From Takakia lepidozioides (taxonomy: Eukaryota > Streptophyta > Takakiopsida > Takakiales > Takakiaceae), in assembly GCA_030704615.1 (NCBI GenBank), contig CM060732.1, positions 1,054,001 to 1,118,000 on the forward strand: 64,000 nucleotides of DNA. The letters are read 5' to 3'. This document shows, piece after piece, positions 12,560 to 22,381 of the stretch (position 1 is the stretch's first letter; every line of letters starts with the position of its first letter). The translations under genes were made by a program, and so were the position numbers. The notes beneath the pieces are model-generated. The model searched no databases and had not been told where the DNA came from. It saw only the letters and a list, made by a program, of their open reading frames with translations.

Positions 12560-13340
12560 TCCACCCAACGAGCTAACTTACAGAATTCAATATGCATCTC
12601 AGGCCGAGTTTGATGAGAGGGAAAAACAGGCTGAAATAGGTTGAAGAAGAAGGTGCCTTCACCACATTGTCCTTGACATTTCAGTATGCATCTCAGGGCA
12701 GAGTCTGATGAGAGGGCAAAACAGGTTGAAATAGGTCGAAGAAGAAGGTGCCCTCACCACATTGGCCTTGACCTTGTGGCATGACCCATGGAGGATTTGA
12801 CCATCAACCCAAAAGGACCTCTTATGTGTGCTGCTTGTGTCTGTAGTCAGGTAATGTTGGATTGGTCTGTGAGAACCACCACGGTGCAGCAGAGCAGGCA
12901 GAGATTGAAACACAACCTGCTAAGACCAAGCTGACTTGAAGGATGGACAAACTTCTTCACTTCGCAGCTAGCCAGCATTCTAACCTCTGTACCCTTCCAT
13001 AAATATGACCATGAACATTTTGCTGGATTACATCTGCCTGTACCCTATAATAATCTCAGCACTTGTGACATCAAATAAGGAAAAAAATGGAAGACATACC
13101 TTCAGTACTTTTGCAGATACCAGGACATCGGAAACGTATTCGTTCCAGAGCTTCTCCTCGTTTCTGTTATCTGTTTTCCGATACTTTCCTGTTCCGACAT
13201 TGGCAGTAACATGTCAAAATCACTCCAACCACCTTAGATCCACCAACGAGCTAACTTGCAGAATTCAACATGAAAATTTAGGGACGACTCTGATAACACG
13301 GAAAAACAGGTTGAAATGTGTTTAAGAAGGTGCCTTCATG
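12560..13340. repeat. Repeated 85-bp flank of the PPR gene
   Basis: A segment of about 85 bp recurs four times: about 8130-8215, 12570-12660, 12665-12765 and 13255-13340. Each copy has an AACTTGCAGAATTCAA-like start, GGAAAAACAGGTTGAAAT in the middle, and AGAAGGTGCCTTCA at the end. It lies just upstream of PPR coding on the minus strand, next to the candidate first exon, so it probably marks the 5' border of the duplicated gene unit. Nothing else is seen in 12,914-13,250. Confidence 0.6.
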
Positions 13341-13764
13341 CATTCAATTGTGCTGCTGCCGCTGCTTTTTCCAGTTGACCATCTACCCACGCAGATTTCT
13401 TGTAGCTATGGATCCACAGGGAAATAAGAAGTAATCTTCTGTTTGAATCCGGCCTTGGCCTATGAAATTGATGCAATGTGGGACGATGATTGGTAATGGC
13501 GTTCACAAGCCTAAGCAAGCAAAATGATGTGATCTGCGGAGCCTTTGCAGGAAAACCGAAGCCGAAAAGCCACTGTTTGCATTGAGCAGCGAGACTGTTG
13601 AGGGCTTGCAGCTTGCAAGGTGAACGATGGCGGAAAATGTAGAGCTCCTGCAATTCAAGAACTTCAAGAACCGGGCAATCCGGGCACACTCCGAAAAAAC
13701 TTGGCGCTTTGGGGCTTTTCGGGCGGGCAGTCCGGGCAGATAGAAAGAAATTGACGACGTACAA
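13336..13764 (-). CDS. Candidate first exon of the PPR gene
   Basis: A 142-codon minus-strand ORF starts at 13764. Its N-terminal part is rich in Ser, Arg and Phe with few acidic residues, as expected for an organelle transit peptide. Near its end it has KKSAWVDGQ. A second, shorter copy with KRSFWVDGQ lies at about 12790-12830, again next to the repeated flank. The duplication with the PPR units suggests it belongs to that gene. It contains no PPR motif, so assignment rests on position and duplication only. Confidence 0.35.
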   Translation of the reverse strand: MYVVNFFLSARTARPKSPKAPSFFGVCPDCPVLEVLELQELYIFRHRSPCKLQALNSLAAQCKQWLFGFGFPAKAPQITSFCLLRLVNAITNHRPTLHQFHRPRPDSNRRLLLISLWIHSYKKSAWVDGQLEKAAAAAQLNA

Positions 13765-13849
13765 AACGTGGCGACAACAGGTGGCTACGATGATGTGGCA
13801 CTGGCACCCTATTCCTGCTCTACGCTAAAATCTGGCGAGAACAATCTAT

Positions 13850-14653
13850 TTGACGAGCGTGGACACGAGAAGTACGATGAGCGGCGTCGCCGCCAAACCT
13901 CGGCAAGGCCTGCAGCGCCGCCAATTTAGTGGAGGTGTTGGCAGTAGCGACAGCGGTAGCAGCGCTAAGCGAGCAAGCGGCCGCTGTGCAATAGTGGGCC
14001 CCACGCCGGTCAGGCGGCCTCGATCGGCTCGTCCCCCAGCTCGTTCAGCCCCGACACCATACGGGCAGCCAACTCCAGCCCTCACCACAACCCCTTTGCT
14101 GCCTACTCCACCATCCTTGGCAGTTCGCTCCCCAGAGCAACGAGAGGTGCTGAACACAGCCGCAACTGCTCCTACTGGAAGACTTGCTCCTCTTGGAAGA
14201 CCCCAATGCCAACGTACCCCTACCCCTAGCTCACATGTTCCTGATGCGCACCAGAGTCCAAGCTCCAGACACCAAGTTCAAGAAGAGTCGTCATCTTCAC
14301 AACGGTCTTCTCCACCGCTGATTCCAGGTTCTTCCATTGGCGCCCCACCGATCGAAGAAGTCCCACAGTGTCTGTTGAGCCCTCCCCCGCTGCACCTCTC
14401 AGGTAGGGTTCGAGGTCCCACGCCAGTCACTTCTCCTCCAGGTTCTCCATCCCATTCTCGGCAGCGGCTTCAAGGCAGCCCAACTCCTCTTGGTCATGAG
14501 CCTCTCCACGTGCCTTCTTCTCCAATTGTGCAGCCTGCATTGCCAACCCCATCAGTCTTACCCCAACAGCAGGCGCCTCTCCCATCAGACCGTACCCCAT
14601 GCCCAGCTTGCGGTCGTCTTTTTGCGCGCATCAGAGGGCTTGCGCAACACTAG
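13850..14653 (+). CDS. LINE N-terminal region with C2H2 zinc finger
   Basis: A 267-codon frame is rich in Pro, Ser and Gln and ends in CPACGRLFARIRGLAQH, a C2H2 finger of the type that precedes RT in R2-like elements and helps bind target DNA. The frame stops at TAG (14651), and the next codons (RTCAALHQ) continue the finger. A single CAG-to-TAG change would explain the stop, so it is probably a nonsense mutation, not a natural ORF end. The ATG at 13850 or 13877 could be used. Confidence 0.6.
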   Translation: MTSVDTRSTMSGVAAKPRQGLQRRQFSGGVGSSDSGSSAKRASGRCAIVGPTPVRRPRSARPPARSAPTPYGQPTPALTTTPLLPTPPSLAVRSPEQREVLNTAATAPTGRLAPLGRPQCQRTPTPSSHVPDAHQSPSSRHQVQEESSSSQRSSPPLIPGSSIGAPPIEEVPQCLLSPPPLHLSGRVRGPTPVTSPPGSPSHSRQRLQGSPTPLGHEPLHVPSSPIVQPALPTPSVLPQQQAPLPSDRTPCPACGRLFARIRGLAQH

Positions 14654-15387
14654 CGCACGTGTGCGGCTCTTCATCAGTCCCACACAAATGGTACTTCTCC
14701 ATTTCAGCCCAGTGTCTTGCACGCGCCACCTCCTGCTCTGCTTGGCATTGGCTTTCAGCGCTAGATGTTCTGGGCGCATTTCAGCTAGGACTACCAAGGC
14801 CTCGTCTTTATACAAGAATTCCGGTGGCACTACGTCATGAGGTCCAACTGGCACTCCGTCTACCCTTAGACAGGCTGGCTCGTGATCCTGATGATATACT
14901 AGCATGGTATCTTTTCTTGTTATTTCCTCAGTGGTGTTTGGTTTTGCCCCCTCGTGGCGGTCAGTCAGGGCACAGAGAGACGCGCATCCGTCTTTGCCGT
15001 TTTTTATCTGGAAATTGGGAGAGTCTGCAAGATGAGCATCAATTACGGGCACTAGCCCTTGCGGCACGTGCCCCTCCCGCTTCCTCCATGCAACCACCCT
15101 CATCGGCCCACAGGCGACTTCGTCATAGTCTCATGTTAGGCCGCGTTGGCGAGTACTCACGTGCGGCCAAGGCTTTAGCACCTTCCTCACCAGCGCCTCC
15201 ATCACCAGATACTGTCACTGCCCTCGAAGCCCTTCACCCATCAGCTCAGGATATTCTGCCGCTTTTTGTTGAGGACTTCGAGCCAGACCAGGATCTCAAG
15301 CTAGATCGGGAGGTCTTCACTCAGGCCTTCACGCGCAGTCCCCATCTTGCAGCGGCAGGTCCTTCTGGTCTCCTGTATGAGCACTAA
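14654..15387 (+). pseudogene. LINE linker between zinc finger and RT
   Basis: The reading frame shifts between about 14700 and 14760 and then stays open from LGAFQLGLPRPRLYTRI to AAGPSGLLYEH, where TAA (15385) interrupts it. The downstream codons (RDCFSPQDSANGF) continue the same frame into RT. This is the RT-0 and finger part of the polyprotein. Asp/Glu-rich text before the stop (LFVEDFEPDQDLKLDREVF) resembles the region just ahead of RT motif 1. Confidence 0.6.
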
Positions 15388-17682
15388 CGCGACTGTTTCT
15401 CTCCACAGGACTCTGCTAATGGCTTCTCTCAGCTATTTCAGATTTTCTCCTTTATTGCTGCTGGCCGTATCCCTGCCTCAGTGGCCAGTCTCCTTGGGGC
15501 CTCCAGATTGTTGGCTATGAGCAAACCCTCAGGTACTGGCATCCGCCCTATCGCAGTTGGAGAGGTTCTTTACTGCCTTGTCAGCCGCTCACTTTGTCTT
15601 CAGTTTCGATATGCCTTCTCCGGACACCTCTTTCCGCACCAGTTCGGGGTCGCCACTCCAGGCGGTTGCGAGGCGGTGGTCCAGGGGATTCGTACAACTC
15701 TTGATCTTCATCCGGATTGGGTGGTTCTCCAGGTCGACGTCACCAACGCTTTCAATACTGTGTCACGAGCGGCTATCTTTCAGGAGCTTCGTTCAGCCGG
15801 AGGAGATTTCCACCAGCTCATTCCGTTTGTTCGATTATTCTATGCATCCACCACTCCCATATACTACAGTCATCATTCTCGCCTAGGTGAGTGCTCCATC
15901 ATTCAGTCCGAGGTTGGGACCCGCCAAGGCAACCCTTTAGGAGGACCTTTGTTTGCCATGGCTCATGTCCGCGCCCTCGCGGCTTCTGCACAAGTTCACT
16001 CATCTTGTTTTTTTCCGTCGGTGGCAAACGACACGCACATTGTAGGCCCTGCCTCACAGGTACTTTCAGCTTACTATCATTTTGTCACCCAACTCTCTGT
16101 CGTGGGCCTTTCAGTGCAACCTCGCAAATGTGCGGTGTGGTCTCTGTCCGGTCTCCCTGCAGATTTTGTCCTCCCTGCTCACTTCATTGCTCCGCCCAAT
16201 GGCATCAGAATCCTGGGAGTCCCTTTTGGCACCACCCAATTCACAACGTCCTTCTTGGAAGATTCATTCCACCAGGATGCGACCCACGCCGATCTCCTTC
16301 CTAGGCTCGGAGATGTACAGGTAGCATATGGAATCTTGACCAAATGTTTCCTTCAACGTCCCTCATATCTCTTGCGCACTGTTCCACCCAGCCCAGATTT
16401 TCTACACCTCTTATCTGGGTTTGATACTACCATGATGACTATCTTCGGGAGATTGTTAGGACCAAGAGCTCTGGAGGGTGCTCAGGGACTTTTGCCACGA
16501 CAGCAAACCACCTTGCCCGTCTCTTCCGGTGGTGTGGGTCTTTTGTCCACTGTCACTACCGCCCCGTCAGCTTTCCTCGGCAGTTGGGCATTGGTGGCGC
16601 CAGCCCTCGCTTCACGATTTCTCTGTGACCATCGTCCCATCCTTATGGACGCCGTTGCACATGTCGACACTGGCATTTTACCCTTCCAGCAGCATCTCAG
16701 CTCTGCACGAGATCTTCTTCCGGCACCGGCGCGAGCATGTCTACCACCATTTGAGCAGTTGGTTGCTCAAGGCCTCGACCATCTTCAGGAGTCCATTTCC
16801 GAGCGCGTGCACCGTCATTCCTTTTCCGGCATGCTCTCAAGTGCTTCTTCTGAGTTGCATCGAGCCCAACTTCTATCATGCGCAGGACCCAGAGCAGGGG
16901 CATGGTTGACAGCACGACCCACTATCGCACATTTTCGCCTCTCATCCCCTATTTTCACTACTGCGCTCCGCCTTCGACTCGGTTTGCCTCATCCTTCGGC
17001 ATTGGGCCTTCAGCGCTGCGTCTGTCTTCAGCCCATTGATGACCTTGCCATCCATCTCCTCCGATGTCCATGTGGTGGTGAGCGCACTGCGTCTCATGAT
17101 ATGGTTTGCGATGTGGTGGCATCTATTGCTCGGGAGGCAGGGTATCATGTATTGCGTGAGCAACCACATCTACGACCCACGCTCACGTCCCACTCTACAC
17201 GCCGCCGTGTTGACATCGTCATATCTAGAGATGGTTTGCGTACCTTAGCAGATGTCGTTCTCGCCGACCCCACTCGAGCGGATCTGCTATCTCGCGCAGC
17301 TACCACACCAGGCACGGCAGCCACTGTAGCAGCCCAAGCCAAGGAGCGCAACTACAGCGATCATCACCCCACCGACACATTTCTTCCACTGGCGGTCGAA
17401 ATATTTGGCTCATTGCACCGACACTTCGACGATTTCCTGTGGACATATGCACATCATGCAGCCAAGAGCGGGTCCACTGGCATCCCACATGCCTCCGTCC
17501 TTGTCGCCTACAATCGACAACGTGTTTCAGTTGCTTTGCAGAGAGCACAAGCCATCTCTATTTTGCATCGGGCTGATGTGGCTAGCTCCGCGTCATCTCG
17601 TCTTCCGCCTCTGCCTGACACTTTGCCTATCTCCTTGCCTGATCTCCTCCAGGCTGTTGGCTGGGAGGGTCGCTCTGCTTGA
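15388..17682 (+). pseudogene. LINE reverse transcriptase and restriction-like endonuclease
   Basis: RT motifs are GIRPIAVGEVL, QVDVTNAFNTVSRAAIF (first catalytic Asp) and GTRQGNPLGGPLF. The active-site box reads VANDTHIVG where FADD or YADD is expected: codon 16027-16029 is AAC, so the first Asp of the pair is Asn. Downstream come CVCLQPIDDLAIHLLRC (CCHC-like finger) and the nuclease with RRVDIVI, ADVVLADPT and the AKERNY lysine, matching the spaced D..D..K core of RLE-type LINEs. The C terminus continues to TGA at 17682. RT should be inactive as read; the endonuclease core looks intact. Confidence 0.85.
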
Positions 17683-17870
17683 GTAGTTTATTGTAGCTTA
17701 TGTTTTCGTCGCTGGTTGAGTAGCTTAGTATAGCTTTTGTTTTTTTCTCTAGCTGAGTAGCTTACTATAGCTTTTTGTTTTCTTCTCTTGTTTCTTGTTC
17801 ATCCCCCCACCTTTTTGGGAACTTCACATCATATGCACGTTCACCCATTGTACATGTTGTAAATAAAGTC
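17683..17870 (+). repeat. LINE 3' UTR with three short repeats and poly(A) signal
   Basis: Three imperfect units of 40-45 bp, each with GAGTAGTTTA or GAGTAGCTTA and a TATAGCTT-like core ending in T-rich sequence, follow the stop codon (about 17680-17790). AATAAA lies at 17862-17867. Such 3' repeats can be recognised by the element's own RT. Confidence 0.6.
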
Positions 17871-19397
17871 TTACATGGTTTCATCATCCCAGGACGATCC
17901 GTGTTAAGTTATTATTGGAAGACAATAGAATACCTAATGTCTATACGTCTATACGGCGGATCTTTGACTTGCCACTTGCGCACTTCCGAAGTGAGGACCT
18001 GAAAATTACCTACCATTTGTAACTTACTATGTGTGTAGCGAGCTCTTGCATTTCCCAATTGCTTGGGCTTGGGTTTGTTCTCCTTTTCATCTCCGGAAGA
18101 TGGAAGGATTTGCCAGGTACCATGCTGGAACTGAAATTGTTTCTCAAAACCAATGGCACTGCTCCAAGAGTATAGGTGCTTATCCACACGACATTTTGTA
18201 GGATATTAGAGTACTAATATTTGTGCAAAGGTCAATGGGAGTTATAAGTAACCGTTTTGAGTGCTTTTTCAGGAGATGATGCTCGGTGGGGGTGGCAAGG
18301 GGTTCCAATTTCTCTCCAAACTGGTGTGAAGATGGAGGGTTGGCTGCCTCATCAGGCTCCAGACGAAAACTCGCAATGTCTCTCTGATTCTTATGCCAGG
18401 AGCTCCCGAGCTTTTCCATATGCACGCATGAAAGTACTGAGCCTGGTCTTTGGGAAGTTTGGTGAGAAACAACCTTCCCAATGCTCTCTGTCTTTGATTG
18501 ATGTCCTGACGGTTAATTGTTAGATTCTCTCCATTCCTCGCTTCCTGTCCTCTTGCATACCTTTGTTAAATAGCCTAGACTTCAGTATTTTGAAGTCATA
18601 ATCTCCTGTTCAACAAGATGGCTCACCAAGATGTGATCTCACGGAATGCTATGCGCTTAATGTGAAGCGGATGGTAAAGGGTTACATTGCAGCAGGCTTT
18701 GCAGAGATACATGCTTCAGTTGGGAAGGACACAACAATCAATGCAATTTAGGTGTTATATTCATTGAGGATGCAATGAGGTTTTGTTCCTTCGGGCAGTA
18801 GGTGGGATTGAAGCAGTTCGTATAGAAAGTCAATACCCATGTACCAACCCGTTGTCTCCTCTATATTGTGGACGTGAACGTCAGACAGACATCTGATTCA
18901 CATCGTTAATTCGCATATGATGTCGAAGAATGATAAATTGTTGTGACTGGTCATTCTTCCTTTGTGCCACAGGTCTTCTAGGTACTTTGGAGTGGGCCTA
19001 ATGACTAGTCCCTGCAGCAATATCTGGTTGAATGATGTGATTATCACCACAAGATCTTTAACCAGGCCACTTTCCTGGTTCATCATATTGTTGTGAACTG
19101 TGGCTAACCACCACTCAGGGTTAAGCTAATCCAAGATCTTTCAACCGGGACACAGTGAGCCCGTGTGTTCTGATCAATTATAGTGGCAGATCACATTCTT
19201 CGTGGCCTCAAGGCTTGAGAGATAGCTTCAAAGTTTTTTCCAGGCAAGTGGAAGTTTACTAGGACAGGGATATGACTAGGTATAGCTCACTTCTGAAAGG
19301 GGCTAGCTCCCGCAAGGGGAAGAGCCTCTCCATTACGCTGGCTTCAGTTAGCATCATCTCCTTCTCTCAGCTAAGTACAAGATGCATTTTTTTGCAG
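17871..19397. other. Intergenic, weak PPR-like remnant
   Basis: No complete gene. On the plus strand at about 18615-18735 a broken PPR-like stretch can be read (KMAHQDVISRNAM, then a shifted piece), probably a dead PPR repeat unrelated to the tandem cassettes. The rest shows nothing. Confidence 0.35.
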
Positions 19398-19455
19398 GCA
19401 ATAACTCTTTGTCCAGATGTGCCGGTGTTATGGACCAATCGCGCACTTTGTCATC
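19398..19455 (+). CDS. Single TPR exon resembling CHIP (STUB1-type) ubiquitin ligase
   Basis: A strong acceptor (TTTTTTTGCAG) opens an exon encoding AITLCPDVPVLWTNRALCH and closes at a GTAAGC donor. The peptide closely matches the first TPR unit of plant CHIP, a chaperone-binding E3 ligase in which a TPR domain holds Hsp70/Hsp90 and a U-box binds E2. No other CHIP exon was found within 1.5 kb on either side. It may be one exon of a gene with long introns or a stranded duplicate. Confidence 0.5.
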
Positions 19456-20515
19456 GTAAGCGCAAGTCAGCTCTATACCCTTGTTCTTTCTGTCCTCTCT
19501 CCTCCATGACTCTTTGTCCATGGATGGTTAAAACTAGTCTTCAGTGTAGACAGTTGGTGTTACTTTCTAGGTTCCTTCAATAAGTTAGGGTTTGAAAAGT
19601 GAAGTGAATAATTTGCTACAGTAACCAGTTCCAATCAAGTTGTCTTGAATTTTTTTTTACCAGATAGCCTTGGTTAAATTTAGAGTATAAAAAATTGAGC
19701 TGTTAGTGCTAACAAGAAGCATGGGTGAAAGCATGTGGGAAAGGACCAACCAATGTGTAGAGTCATGGCTTGACCTTGAGATTCTTGACTAGATTTTTAT
19801 TAGAGCCTGCAAGAACCAGGTTTCCATGTACGAAGTACCTTGAGAAAGGGTTTACTAGGTCAGCACCTGGACAAACATCAACTTATGGCCTGTTTGCCTT
19901 TGGCTTCATCGTTGAAAGTGGACTCTCATTTCTAATTTATTTTTATAAGATCATTTAGGCATCGAGTGCTGATTGTATTAGAGCATCTAATGCTGGCAAA
20001 TAGTTACTTCAGCTTTTATTCAAAGGTTCTAAGCTCCTTAAGTACTATGCGGCTTAAATTCATAGTTTTACCGGCTCTCTCGATACCGCCATCCCTAGCA
20101 TGCATACTCTGGGTGCATTTACGTGTTCCTCTCCGTTCACTCACTAATGCAATAAGTTGGTGCTAAAAGTGTGAGCAGCGAGCCTGTCTCTTCATAAGTC
20201 AAGATCCCTCTTTATATCTCCAGAACGACACCCCACATGACGCTCAATCCTCCTATCACTAAAGGTGAAACCAAGTTTGCATATGTATTACTACACCACT
20301 GAAGTACAACACTAATCTCCTTCCTGATCTCTGCTATCAACGTCCATCATCACCAAACTGCCCTGCCTCGGGCATCCTCTCTCGTCTACCATCTCGTTCA
20401 TAATGATTGCTTGTCTTTCCTTCTGTTCACTTGCCTTGTACTTTTTCCCAAAACTCCTAGATTAGCCCCTTAACCATTCTATGTTGATCACCGCTCAACT
20501 GATTATTCTTAGGGT
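19456..20515. other. No gene seen
   Basis: Possible intron or 3' flank of the TPR exon. No further exon, repeat or RNA gene is recognised. Confidence 0.4.
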
Positions 20516-22381
20516 TCTGGTATTTTTTTTCCGCCACCCCCTGTGGTCGGAAATGCGGCGCCGCAATTCCATCCAACGGGTAGAGCTAGAAAAAACAAGG
20601 AAAAAAACTTTTTTGGATTTTTTTTTCTACCACCTATAGGCCGAAATGCGGCGCCGCATTTCAATCCAACGGCGATGAGAAGAGAAAAATAAATAAAATT
20701 TACGGTTTTTTTTTTTCCCCCTCGACCCCCTGTTGTTGGACTGCGGCACCACATTTCGATCTTGCGGGGATGACTAGAGAGGGCAAAAAATAAAACAAAA
20801 AAACAAACTCAAATTTTATTTTATTTTTTTTGCTTTTCAACCCCTATGGACTCAAATGCGGCGCCGAAATGCGGCGATGACAAGAGGAAAAAAAAGGTTA
20901 TGGTTATTTTTTTTCCTCTCTATACCCCCTGTTGTTGGAAATGCGGCGCCACATTTCCACCAGCAGGGATGACTAAAGAACAACCAAAAATTTAAAAAAA
21001 AAAAAAAAAACCAACAATTCTTCTTTTTTCTTTCCCCCCACCGTATGGACGGAAATGCGGCGCCGCATTTCAATCCAGCGGCGATGACAAGAGGAAAAAA
21101 AAGGTTAGGTTTTTTTTTTCCCCCTATCACCCCCTGTTGTTGGAAATGCTGCGCCGCATTTCCATCCAGCGGGGATGACTAGACGACACACAAAAAAAAA
21201 AAAAAAAAAAAAAAAAACTTTTTTTTTTTCCCCACCCCTGGAAAATGCGGCGCCGCATTTCAATCCAGCGGCATGATGACAAGAAAAAATGGTTAGGGTT
21301 TCCCCTCTCGTTCGTTGGAAATCTGCGGCGCCCATCCGTGACTCAGGGGGGTGCGGGGGGGCGAAAAAAAAAAAAAAAAAAAAAAAAAAACTTTTTTGGT
21401 CCCCACCCCTATGGACGGAAATGCGGCGCCGCATTTCAATTCAGCGGCAATGACAGGAAAAAATAAAGTTAGGGTTGTTTTTTTTTCCCCCCCTCTACTC
21501 TCTGTTGTTGGAAATGCGACGCCACATTTCCGTCTAGTGGGGATGACAAGAGAAAAAAAAAAAAAAAAAACAGAAACTCAGAATTTTTTATTTCTTGTTT
21601 TCACCCCCTTTTGATGGAAATGCGGCACCGCATTTCAATCCAGCGGCGATGACTAGAGGAAAAACAATCAGGGGTTATTTCCCCCCTCCCCCCTTGTGGT
21701 TGAAAATGCGGCACCGCAATTCCCATCCAGCGGGGTGACTAGAGGGGAAAAAAAAAAAAAAAAAAACCGTCAAACGACTTTCAAAGAGCGCAGTCGAGAC
21801 GGAAATGTGGCACCGCATTTCCGTCCCGACTCGCATCCCCCCTTGCACGATGCTCATCATTTGGGGAAAAGAGGTGGGCGGGATGAACCTAGCGACGGAA
21901 ATGCGGTGCCGCATTTTCGTCCGGACTGACACCTGCCGATCACTTTATACCTGGTGGGACGGAAATGCGGCACCGCATTTCCGTCCGGGTTGCCACTGGA
22001 CCATGCGTTCCTACCATTGTGGATGAAAATGCGGTACCGCATTTCCGTCCTAACTGACACCTAAGCATCCTTGATACATGGTGGGATGATAATCCAGTGC
22101 CGCATTTCCGTCCGGGCTCCCATTCCACCATGCATTTTTAACAGTCTGGACGGAAATGCGTTGCCGCATTTTCGTCCGGACTGACACCTAAGCATCCCTT
22201 AACACCTGGTGGGACGGAAATGCGGCGCCGCATTTCCGTCCGGGGTCCTTCTAGACCATGCATTTCTACCATTGTGGATGGAAATGCGGTGCCGCATTTC
22301 CGTCCTAACTGACACCTAAGTATCCTTGATACATGGTGGGATGATAATCCGGTGCCGCATTTCTGTCCGGGCTCCCATCCA
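20516..22381. repeat. Orphan array of ATGCGGCGCCGCAT palindromes
   Basis: About twenty near-perfect palindromes with the core GGCGCC and arms ATGC/GCAT, extended to AAATGC..GCATTT, are spaced roughly 60-100 bp apart. In the left half they are separated by long poly-A and poly-T runs (for example around 21190-21230 and 21365-21390) and alternate with ATGACTAGAG or ATGACAAGAG. In the right half (21780-22380) the spacers are CATGCATTT- and GACACCTAAGCATCC-like. ORFs running through it are by-products of the repeats. It stops abruptly at about 22382 against Ty3 gag. It probably derives from the central array of a third Mutator-like element whose genes are gone. Confidence 0.75.

Larger units (their letters stand above)
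13850..17870 (+). mobile_element. Non-LTR retrotransposon with restriction-like endonuclease
   Basis: The element encodes, in order, a Pro/Ser-rich N terminus, a C2H2 zinc finger, reverse transcriptase, a CCHC-like finger and a C-terminal PD-(D/E)XK endonuclease, then a 3' UTR with short repeats and AATAAA at 17862. This order is that of R2/NeSL/CRE-type LINEs and differs from L1 or RTE, which carry an N-terminal APE nuclease. The coding region is broken by two nonsense codons (14651 and 15385) and a frameshift near 14700-14760. The RT has lost a catalytic Asp. No target duplication was found. Base composition is GC-richer than the flanks. Confidence 0.8.

Noticed and set aside
14585-15103. 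Minus-strand ORF of 172 codons opposite the LINE
   Set aside because: It is antisense to conserved LINE coding, has no motif, and is a by-product of GC-rich codons.
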